A DNA stretch of 6,683 nucleotides from Nannocystaceae bacterium (GTDB taxonomy: Bacteria > Myxococcota_A > Polyangia > Nannocystales > Nannocystaceae), in contig JAESSZ010000660.1 in assembly GCA_016763875.1 (NCBI GenBank), forward strand, positions 1 to 6,683. Direction: 5' to 3'. Below are positions 1-5,313 of the stretch, piece after piece. Numbering within the stretch: the stretch's first letter is position 1; each line of letters opens with the position of its first letter. A model generated the notes under the pieces. It was not told where the DNA came from, searched no databases, and saw nothing but the letters and a program-made list of their open reading frames with translations. The position numbers and the translations under genes were made by a program.

Positions 1-1006
1 CCCCCCCCAGCACGTTGCCGGTGAGTTCGGCGAGCGACGTCCCTCGGAACGGACGGCTGCCAAACAGCGCCTCCCACATGGCGACGCAGAACGAAAACTG
101 GTCGGCGCGTGCGGTGGCGGGACGACCGAGATGTTGTTCGGGCGACATGTACGCGGGCGTTCCCATGATCGCGCCCGTCCGCGTTAGCGGCGTATTGAAC
201 GAGTCGAGCTCCGGCTCTTCGCCTATCGGCCGCGTGTTGTGCTCTTCGACCTCTTCGTCGAAGAGCGACCGCGCGAGGCCAAAATCCACAACTCGGACGC
301 GACCATCCGTCCCCATCAGGACGTTCTCAGGCTTGAAGTCACGGTGAACAAGGCCGCCCCGATGCGCCGCAACCAAACCGGATCCGGCCTTCAAGAAAAC
401 CTCCAGCACCTCACGCCACGACGGGCGCTTCGCCATCCAACTGCCCAGGGTCCCGCCGTCGACGAACTCCATGGCAAGAAACACCCGCCCTTTGAGCACG
501 CCAACCTCGTGGACCACGATCACGTTGGGGTCGCTGATCTTCGCCATCGCCTGCGCCTCGCGAAGCAGACGAGCAGTCGCGGCCTCCGACCCCATCCCGT
601 CCTGCACGTCCGGACGCAGCAACTTCACCGCGATCTTGCGGTCGAGCTGCGGGTCGTAGGCGCTGTAGACCACGCCCATGCCACCCTTCCCCAGCCGCTC
701 GAGCACGCGAAATCGCCCGAGACGCTCACCGATCGCCGACTCAGATAGTTCCGACTGCGTGGAAGCAGGCGCGTCCAATGCGGCCATCGTCTCGGCATCG
801 CCGCTCAAACTCGCTGGCGGAGCATCGTCGAGTTTCCTGGTCGGCGCGTCGTCTCCAAACAACGCAGCCGCCACCTGCTTCCGCATGCGATCGCCGCCCA
901 CGATGATCGGCGCCCCGCCAATCTGGCTCGCGGTGGCGTCGCCATCTTCGGCGCCACGGGCCCCGGTGTCGTCCGGCTCGTCTGTGTCGTGGGGCGGCTC
1001 GCTCAT
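1..1006 (-). CDS. Ser/Thr protein kinase, soluble N-terminal part (3' end cut by window edge)
   Basis: A Hanks-type protein kinase that transfers ATP phosphate to Ser/Thr of partner proteins. I translated it from ATG at 1006; it stays open for 335 codons to the left edge, so the C-terminus is missing. Residues 1-98 are an acidic, low-complexity leader. The catalytic core begins near residue 99: glycine loop GKGGMG (106-111), ATP lysine K128 in AVKLL, alpha-C glutamate E150 in LLREAQ, HRDFKPEN (221-228), DFG (241-243) and SPE in place of APE (288-290). All catalytic residues are present. The DFG-to-SPE segment is long and carries an acidic insert (about 248-268). No membrane segment is visible so far. 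Kinases of this wording in myxobacteria usually continue into tetratricopeptide repeats, which is family knowledge that cannot be seen here. A purine-rich GGGGGCGGG stretch precedes the ATG. It diverges from the sigma factor gene. Kinase identity is secure; its target is unknown. Confidence 0.95.
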   Translation of the reverse strand, partial: MSEPPHDTDEPDDTGARGAEDGDATASQIGGAPIIVGGDRMRKQVAAALFGDDAPTRKLDDAPPASLSGDAETMAALDAPASTQSELSESAIGERLGRFRVLERLGKGGMGVVYSAYDPQLDRKIAVKLLRPDVQDGMGSEAATARLLREAQAMAKISDPNVIVVHEVGVLKGRVFLAMEFVDGGTLGSWMAKRPSWREVLEVFLKAGSGLVAAHRGGLVHRDFKPENVLMGTDGRVRVVDFGLARSLFDEEVEEHNTRPIGEEPELDSFNTPLTRTGAIMGTPAYMSPEQHLGRPATARADQFSFCVAMWEALFGSRPFRGTSLAELTGNVLGG

Positions 1007-1115
1007 TGCCCGCCCCCATCATGCCGCAGTGGTCCGATAGTAGCCAAATCCTCGTAGCGCGCTGGGATCTTTGCGTAGGGCGCCGATCACCAACACGAGT
1101 GCTACTGTTCCCGCC
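1007..1115. promoter_or_regulatory. Divergent intergenic region, kinase / sigma factor
   Basis: This 109-base gap must hold the promoters of the leftward kinase and probably of the rightward sigma gene. The minus strand has a TACTAT hexamer (1042-1037) that could be a -10 box for the kinase, but no good -35 box lies 16-18 bases upstream of it. On the plus strand a TACTGT hexamer (1103-1108) sits just ahead of the GTG at 1116, which would suit a nearly leaderless sigma mRNA. Both are weak. If the sigma gene starts at the TTG at 1071 instead, the gap shrinks to 64 bases. Confidence 0.35.
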
Positions 1116-1733
1116 GTGGAGGCGGATCTTGAGCTGCTCGAAGCCTGGCGAGGCGGAGACCGCGACGCTGGCGGCAAACTGTTCCAGCGCCACTTCGACA
1201 GTATTTGTCGTTTCTTCGCGAACAAGATCGATCGCGACGTCGATGACCTCGTGCAACGCACGTTCACCGCATGTGTCGAGGGACGCGAGCGGTTTCAGGG
1301 CCGGTCTTCGTTTCGCACGTACCTGTTCGGCGTCGCGCACAACGTGCTGCGGTCCCATCTGCGCAAGCGAAAGCGTGAGAGCGACCGCTTCGAGATTGGC
1401 GTGACTTCGGTGTTCGACATGGGCCTGTCGCCGTCGACTTTGATCGCGCAGAAAAAGGAACAGCAGCTCACACTCCAGGCACTGCGGCAGATCCCGCTGG
1501 ACCACCAAGTCGTGCTCGAGCTGTACTACTGGGAAAGCCTGACCGCGGCCGAGATCGGCGAAGTGCTCGGACACCCCGAAGGCACGATTCGCGGTCGCAT
1601 CCGGCGCGGAAAAGAGCTGCTCGAAGTGGAGTTGGAGAAACTCGCCGAGAACGATGCGTTGCTCACCAGCACGATCTCCAACCTCGACGGCTGGGCAAAG
1701 TCGCTGCGACAACGCGTACTGGGCAAGGAGTAA
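1116..1733 (+). CDS. ECF-type RNA polymerase sigma factor (sigma-70 family)
   Basis: An alternative sigma factor that would direct RNA polymerase to a dedicated promoter set. With the GTG at 1116 the protein has 205 residues. Region 2 spans about 14-86: core-binding part DVDDLVQRTF (41-50), then RSSFRTYLFGVAHNVLRSHL (63-82) with the aromatic and basic residues used for -10 recognition. Region 4 spans about 121-175: LRQIPLDHQVVLELYYWESL, then a helix-turn-helix ending GTIRGRIRRGKELL. There is no region 1.1 or 3, as in ECF factors. About 30 further residues follow region 4, including LDGWAKSLRQ. I prefer GTG 1116 because the sigma homology begins right after it; a TTG at 1071 would add 15 unconserved-looking residues, and neither start has a strong Shine-Dalgarno. 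No classical anti-sigma gene is adjacent. A small membrane protein follows after 9 nt and a kinase gene diverges from it. The ECF group number is not assignable by eye. Confidence 0.9.
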   Translation: MEADLELLEAWRGGDRDAGGKLFQRHFDSICRFFANKIDRDVDDLVQRTFTACVEGRERFQGRSSFRTYLFGVAHNVLRSHLRKRKRESDRFEIGVTSVFDMGLSPSTLIAQKKEQQLTLQALRQIPLDHQVVLELYYWESLTAAEIGEVLGHPEGTIRGRIRRGKELLEVELEKLAENDALLTSTISNLDGWAKSLRQRVLGKE

Positions 1734-1737
1734 GGGA
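1725..1737 (+). promoter_or_regulatory. Ribosome binding site of the 71-residue membrane protein
   Basis: AAGGAG (1725-1730) forms the last codons of the sigma gene, and a second purine run AAGGGA (1732-1737) overlaps its stop codon, 5 bases ahead of the ATG at 1743. This is the best Shine-Dalgarno sequence in the window. Its position inside the end of the sigma gene suggests the two genes are translated together. Confidence 0.55.
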
Positions 1738-1742
1738 ACAAC

Positions 1743-1958
1743 ATGTACGGCGTATTCAAGTTCCTCCTTTATTTGGGCGTCGTCGCCGGACTCGCAGGGT
1801 GGCTGTGGCCGCAGTTCGGAGACCACCCCGCGCTGCAGACGCTGCCGCCGTTGACCCCACGGTATCTTTCGTTCGGCGGACTCGGACTGGTCGTGCTCGC
1901 TTTGGCGGGCCGCTCAGCGACCAAGCCCCCGGCGTCGGGCACAGGGGAGTGGGAGTAG
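1743..1958 (+). CDS. Small two-helix membrane protein, function unknown
   Basis: A 71-residue protein that I do not recognise. Two hydrophobic segments are plain: residues 4-22 (FKFLLYLGVVAGLAGWLW region) and about 41-56 (YLSFGGLGLVVLALAG). Between them is a proline-rich loop with DHPALQTLPPLTPR, and the tail of about 15 residues is polar and ends in EWE. The ATG has a good ribosome binding site and lies 9 nt after the sigma factor stop, so the two almost certainly share an mRNA. That position is where an anti-sigma factor gene usually sits, but there is no zinc-binding or RskA/RseA-like cytoplasmic domain and little room for one. It could be a minimal membrane partner of the sigma factor, or an unrelated small protein. 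Coding support comes from the operon layout, ribosome binding site and clean hydrophobic pattern; the function is open. Confidence 0.65.
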   Translation: MYGVFKFLLYLGVVAGLAGWLWPQFGDHPALQTLPPLTPRYLSFGGLGLVVLALAGRSATKPPASGTGEWE

Positions 1959-2089
1959 TTGGCCAAGTTCCTCGAGTGCCCATCACCGCCGACAAGCGGG
2001 AGTACCCGACCCCGGTGACCCTGAGAAACCGCAACGGCGAGATCGTTGCCACCGCAACGCTGCGGACCCTTGTCGGCCCAAAACCGTAG
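1949..2089 (+). CDS. Possible 46-residue small protein, or displaced C-terminal end of a longer protein
   Basis: From the GTG at 1949 an ORF of 46 codons runs to the TAG at 2087-2089, overlapping the end of the membrane protein gene by 10 bases in another frame. From about 1979 onward its codons end mostly in G or C, as in the real genes here, and the peptide looks protein-like: PITADKREYPTPVTLRNRNG, then EIVATATLRTLVG. The second half reads as a beta-strand, an NG turn and another beta-strand. No convincing ribosome binding site precedes the GTG at 1949 or a second in-frame GTG at 1976. It may therefore be a coupled small gene, the end of the upstream protein displaced by a -1 frameshift, or a remnant of a larger gene. 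It ends 12 bases before the convergent kinase stop. No family assigned. Confidence 0.35.
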   Translation: MGVVGQVPRVPITADKREYPTPVTLRNRNGEIVATATLRTLVGPKP

Positions 2090-2101
2090 CGGCGCGCCCT
2101 G

Positions 2102-3286
2102 CTAGTCCGGCCGTGAGGCGTCGTCTCGGCCACGAACCGGGCTGGTTTGCTCAGCCAGCCACGCAAACGCCCGTCGCGTGGCCACAACGGTGTCGCGCAT
2201 CTCAGTCACGTGACCGTCGAGTTTCTCGCGTTGCTCCGGCTTCTTGCTGCGCTCGTTGAGCGCCACCGCCACCATCGCGATTAGCGGAAGCAGCAGGACC
2301 TCGAAGACGATCAGCGTGCCGCTGGCAATGGCGGACAGCATCCACACCAGGAAAGACAGAGGAAACGGAACACCGGCAACCGCTTGCATTGCTGCGGGAA
2401 TCTCCGTCCTGATGTCGAGCGAGGTCTCGCGGTCGCCATGGGGCACGGGGGCACGTCGGGCCTTTGAGACCACGGTGTCCACTGCGGCCGGAGGAACCAG
2501 ACGCTTGCGTCGCGGTTTCAAGGCCTCTCGAACCGCCGCCACGCTCCCGAGACGCAAACGTGGATCGGGCTCGACCATCTGCACGACAACATCGCGGAGA
2601 TCCTCGGGGAGCTCCATGGAAGCGATATCGAGATGAAGTCCATCGTGCGGGAGTGCGTCTGCCTCTTGCCCACAATGAACCGCGGCCAGGGTCGCGCCCA
2701 GAGCGAAGATGTCGACCGCGCACGTTATTTCGCCGTGCAGTTGCTCGGGCGCCATGTATCCGAACGTGCCGATCATCGTCGAGCCGCCGCCTGTACCGAC
2801 CGCGAGACGAACGCCCCCGAAGTCCACAACCCACAACTCGCCCTTGGGCGACAACAACAGATTCCCGGGCTTGATGTCCCGATGAACAACCGGAGGAGAC
2901 AGGCCGTGCAGGTATTGGAGCACATCGAGGCCTTCGTCGAGCAGCCGTCGCAGGCCGCCGGGCGGCAGGCGCCTGCTGCGTTTGATGTAGTCCGACAGAG
3001 GCATCCCCTCCACAAGACTCATCACCAAGAAGAAGTCGCCCGTATCCTCGCTCGCGTAAGAGTCGATGTATTTGGGGATCCGCGGGTGGTCGAGCGACTT
3101 GAGCACGGCGACTTCGCGCTCGAACAAATCAAAAGACTTCCAGTCCTGCTGCCCCTTGAGTGACAGAACCTTGATTGCGACATTCCGATGTGTCGCACGA
3201 TCGACGCCACGAAACGTCGTGCCATGGCCCCCTTCACCGAGGGGCTCCATGACCTGATACCGAGTAAGGGCATCTTCGGTGGTCAA
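2102..3286 (-). CDS. Membrane-anchored Ser/Thr protein kinase, co-translated with TetR regulator
   Basis: A 394-residue Hanks-type kinase. Core residues: glycine loop GEGGHG (17-22), ATP lysine K39 in AIKVL, alpha-C E58 in FEREV, HRDIKPGN (135-142), DFGGVR (155-160), IGTFGYMAPEQLHG (172-185). It is catalytically complete. The DFGG form and GHGTTF loop set it apart from the other two kinases here. The core ends near residue 257. A basic linker follows (KPRRKR), then two hydrophobic segments at about 308-328 and 330-344 that should form a membrane hairpin, leaving about 50 cytoplasmic residues rich in charge. There is thus no extracellular sensor domain. The start is TTG at 3286, overlapping the TetR stop as TTGA; the first ATG (codon 13) would cut into the first strand of the kinase fold, so TTG is preferred. 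Translation is probably coupled to the regulator, a natural candidate partner or substrate. Confidence 0.95.
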   Translation of the reverse strand: MTTEDALTRYQVMEPLGEGGHGTTFRGVDRATHRNVAIKVLSLKGQQDWKSFDLFEREVAVLKSLDHPRIPKYIDSYASEDTGDFFLVMSLVEGMPLSDYIKRSRRLPPGGLRRLLDEGLDVLQYLHGLSPPVVHRDIKPGNLLLSPKGELWVVDFGGVRLAVGTGGGSTMIGTFGYMAPEQLHGEITCAVDIFALGATLAAVHCGQEADALPHDGLHLDIASMELPEDLRDVVVQMVEPDPRLRLGSVAAVREALKPRRKRLVPPAAVDTVVSKARRAPVPHGDRETSLDIRTEIPAAMQAVAGVPFPLSFLVWMLSAIASGTLIVFEVLLLPLIAMVAVALNERSKKPEQREKLDGHVTEMRDTVVATRRAFAWLAEQTSPVRGRDDASRPD

Positions 3287-3900
3287 CAGCGCCGGAAGCC
3301 GCGGAGCGTGGTCTCGACGAACGCGTCGATGAACGCAGCATCGTCGCGCACCATCATCGTCTCGTTCTCACCGCCAAGACGGTTGTTGATCAGCAAGGAG
3401 GCGACACCGTGGTTCGCGGCCCACAGCTGCAACGTTGCCATCTCAGGGACAGCGTCACCGTGGAGCAAGCCCGCAGTTTTGGCCTCGCGGAAGCACGCGA
3501 TGACTCTGTAGTGAGACTGCGAGACCAGGTCCACCTCCTCGTCCGTGAGGCCGTCGTGGTTGAGGGCTTCCCCAGTAAACAGCACCCCGTAGAGCCACGG
3601 GTTGTCGCGCGCGAACTGAATGTATGTCCGAGAAGCCGCACCGACGCGCTCCAATGGGTCGGCGTGCTCGAAGCAGGACGCAAGCACATCGTTGATCAGT
3701 GTCAGTCCGTGAAACCGGATGGCACGGAGAATCGACGACTTGCCCTCGAAGTGCTGGTACAGCGCGGTCGCACTGACGCCGAGTCGCGAGGCTATGCCAC
3801 GCATGGTCAGTCCGTCTTCGCCAAGTTCGGTCCCGAGCTCGCAAGCAACGCGCACTATTTCCTGCTTCAGCGAGCTCTCAACGGCACGCATCGACGACAT
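3283..3900 (-). CDS. TetR/AcrR-family transcriptional regulator
   Basis: A dimeric DNA-binding repressor-type protein. From the ATG at 3900 it has 205 residues. The N-terminal helix-turn-helix is textbook TetR: LTMRGIASRLGVSATALYQH followed by FEGKSSILRAI (residues about 31-61). The C-terminal ligand and dimer domain contains YIQFARDNPWLYGVLF, a pattern common in TetR proteins with a WHG/TetR_C_33-like C-terminal domain, and several polar residues that could line a pocket. The ligand is unknown. An in-frame GTG at 3930 would add ten residues (215 in all); I chose ATG 3900 because a GGA lies 6 bases upstream of it while the GTG has no ribosome binding site. The gene is first in an operon with the membrane kinase (4-base overlap) and diverges from murB. 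TetR proteins often repress their own operon, and inverted repeats lie just upstream. Confidence 0.95.
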   Translation of the reverse strand: MSSMRAVESSLKQEIVRVACELGTELGEDGLTMRGIASRLGVSATALYQHFEGKSSILRAIRFHGLTLINDVLASCFEHADPLERVGAASRTYIQFARDNPWLYGVLFTGEALNHDGLTDEEVDLVSQSHYRVIACFREAKTAGLLHGDAVPEMATLQLWAANHGVASLLINNRLGGENETMMVRDDAAFIDAFVETTLRGFRRC

Positions 3901-3952
3901 AGCGATTCCGGTTTCCTCGGCGCTCGACACAATGTGACAGTAGCATAATGCG

Positions 3953-3994
3953 CCAGAGGTAAAGCGTGCGCGAACGCCGTTAGTTACCGTCTGG
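3953..3994. repeat. Nested inverted repeat upstream of tetR, candidate operator
   Basis: CCAGAGGTAA (3953-3962) is mirrored by TTACCGTCTGG (3984-3994), ten matching base pairs with one bulged base and a 21-base gap. Inside the gap a shorter pair GCGT (3964-3967) / ACGC (3974-3977) is nested. It lies 53 bases upstream of the ATG at 3900, where a TetR-family self-operator is often found. The wide spacing is unusual for a single TetR site, so it may be two half-sites, an RNA hairpin, or chance. Confidence 0.35.
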
Positions 3995-4064
3995 AACGCA
4001 TAGTATCGAAAGTCGGCAACGACAACTTGTGTCCCAAAACAGGCCTCTTTGTTCTATCTGAAGC

Positions 4065-4080
4065 GGAGCGCTATCGCTCC
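4065..4080. repeat. Perfect small hairpin, tetR/murB intergenic
   Basis: GGAGCG (4065-4070), loop CTAT, CGCTCC (4075-4080): a perfect six-pair stem with a four-base loop, 114 bases ahead of murB. No T-run follows on either strand, so it is not an intrinsic terminator. It could be a protein-binding dyad or a leader-RNA hairpin of murB. It overlaps the weak -10 candidate at 4072-4077. Confidence 0.35.
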
Positions 4081-4193
4081 AGAGCTGCCATCTCGGCGAT
4101 CCGACTCCGACCAGTCATTGCGCCGCTCGAAGTCGAGGCGGCGGCCGGCCGTTAGATCTCGCGGTTTTTGGCAGCACGCAGACGTCGCAACCG

Positions 4194-5282
4194 ATGGCCG
4201 ACCCCGATACTCTCCCGCTCCCTGTGCTTGCGATTGAACACGATGTCTCGCTTGCCGCGCACACCACCCTCGGACTTGGCGGTCCCGCCGCCCACTTCGT
4301 CGAAGTCCACGACACAGGGGCGTTAATTCAAGCGTTGCGGTGGGCCGACGACGGCGGCCATGCGACATGGATCCTCGGCGGAGGCTCCAATGTTGTGGTC
4401 TCGGACAATGGCTTCGACGGCTTGGTAGTGCGGCCACGTCTGCGGGGTATCGACCTCGCCAAGGGCGGCAGCGTCACGCTACTTCGCGCTGCGGCCGGTG
4501 AGTGCTGGGACGACTTGGTCGCGACCGCCACGGTGGCGGGCCTGAGCGGGATCGAGTGCCTCTCGGGGATCCCAGGACTAGTCGGGGCTAGCCCGATTCA
4601 AAACGTCGGTGCATACGGCCAGGAGGTGTCCAACGTGCTGCGGAGTGTGCGCGCATACGACCGGAGATCCCGGGAGATTGTGGAACTCTCGGCCGCGGAC
4701 TGCGCGCTGACTTACCGAGACAGCGTGTTTCGGCGCGAGCCAGAGCGGTGGGTCGTCCTCGAGGTGACGTTCACACTCGCCAACGACGGCGTCCCCGAGA
4801 TCCGCTACGCCGAACTCGCACGCCAACTCGCAGGTGGTCCGAGCACCCCTGCGCACGTGCGCGACACGGTGTTGCGGCTGCGCAGATCAAAATCGATGGT
4901 GCTCGACCCGGACGACGACAACCGCAGAAGCGCAGGCTCGTTCTTCACCAACCCGATCGTTGCGCGGGATACCGCAACCGCGGTGGAGAGCAAGGCCCGC
5001 AACCGCGGGTTGCTTGCGCAACGCGACTTTCCGGCGTGGCCGATGGGACCGGACAAGTCCAAGCTCGCGGCCGGCTGGCTCATCGAGGCAGCCGGTTTCG
5101 TGAAAGGCGAACGACGCGGCCCAGTGGGGCTCTCAAGTGCGCACGCATTGGCCCTCGTTCACCATGGCGGCGGAACCACTAGGGAGCTACTGGCGTTTGC
5201 GCGAGAGATTGCCGACCGTGTGCACGCCACGTTTGGTGTCACGCTGCGGCCGGAACCCGTCTTGGTCGGCGTCGAGTTCTGA
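4194..5282 (+). CDS. murB: UDP-N-acetylenolpyruvoylglucosamine reductase (MurB), type I
   Basis: Cytoplasmic FAD enzyme that reduces UDP-GlcNAc-enolpyruvate with NADPH to UDP-MurNAc, the second committed step of peptidoglycan precursor synthesis. It has 362 residues, near the usual 340-360 of type I. The FAD domain shows NTLG-like TTLGLGGPA (24-32), ILGGGSNVVVSD (60-71) and SGIPGLVGASPIQNVGAYGQ (124-143). TYRDSVF (173-179) holds the active-site arginine R175. RSAGSFFTNPIV (245-256) holds the catalytic serine S249 that protonates the intermediate. GWLIEAAGFVKG (294-305) and the closing LRPEPVLVG (351-359), with catalytic glutamate E354, complete the substrate domain. ATG 4194 is the only usable start: no in-frame ATG, GTG or TTG lies in the bases just upstream. 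No clear Shine-Dalgarno precedes it. It stands alone, outside a cell division and wall cluster, diverging from tetR and convergent with a kinase 31 bases downstream. Confidence 0.97.
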   Translation: MADPDTLPLPVLAIEHDVSLAAHTTLGLGGPAAHFVEVHDTGALIQALRWADDGGHATWILGGGSNVVVSDNGFDGLVVRPRLRGIDLAKGGSVTLLRAAAGECWDDLVATATVAGLSGIECLSGIPGLVGASPIQNVGAYGQEVSNVLRSVRAYDRRSREIVELSAADCALTYRDSVFRREPERWVVLEVTFTLANDGVPEIRYAELARQLAGGPSTPAHVRDTVLRLRRSKSMVLDPDDDNRRSAGSFFTNPIVARDTATAVESKARNRGLLAQRDFPAWPMGPDKSKLAAGWLIEAAGFVKGERRGPVGLSSAHALALVHHGGGTTRELLAFAREIADRVHATFGVTLRPEPVLVGVEF

Positions 5283-5313
5283 CGGCAGGGCTGCGACGAT
5301 TGACCCTGAGGAC

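Larger units (their letters stand above)
3901..4193. promoter_or_regulatory. Divergent intergenic region, tetR-kinase operon / murB
   Basis: This stretch of 293 bases (263 if the TetR protein starts at the GTG at 3930) has no credible ORF. It should hold promoters for both directions and any TetR operator. I see two inverted repeats (listed separately), a GC-rich imperfect hairpin CGCCGC/GCGGCG (4121-4143) and a T5 run at 4165-4169. A weak murB promoter candidate is TTGTTC (4049-4054), 17 bases, TATCGC (4072-4077), each box only three of six matches to the sigma-70 consensus. For the tetR direction a TATGCT hexamer (3947-3942) lies near the GTG, without a good -35 box. Confidence 0.4.

Noticed and set aside
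741..1826. Long minus-strand ORF of 361 codons opposite the sigma factor
   Set aside because: It lies antisense to a clear sigma factor and overlaps the start of a clear kinase. Its translation is rich in R, H and Q with no domain, as expected of a shadow frame in high-GC DNA.
2091..2098. GGCGCGCC palindrome at the convergent junction of the small ORF and the second kinase
   Set aside because: An eight-base all-GC palindrome is expected now and then at this base composition, and no T-run follows.
3409..3948. Plus-strand ORF of 179 codons opposite tetR
   Set aside because: It is antisense to a textbook TetR protein and has no recognisable motif of its own.
4121..4169. GC-rich hairpin followed by TTTTT upstream of murB, as a terminator or attenuator
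   Set aside because: The T-run lies more than 20 bases past the stem, no gene ends upstream on that strand, and no leader peptide is seen.
5283..5313. CAGGG (5286-5290) / CCCTG (5304-5308) inverted repeat between convergent murB and kinase, as a bidirectional terminator
   Set aside because: Five pairs with a 13-base loop and no T-run on either strand is too weak to call. The nearby eight-base direct repeat CCTGAGGA (5305-5312 and 5317-5324) runs into the kinase gene and is probably chance.
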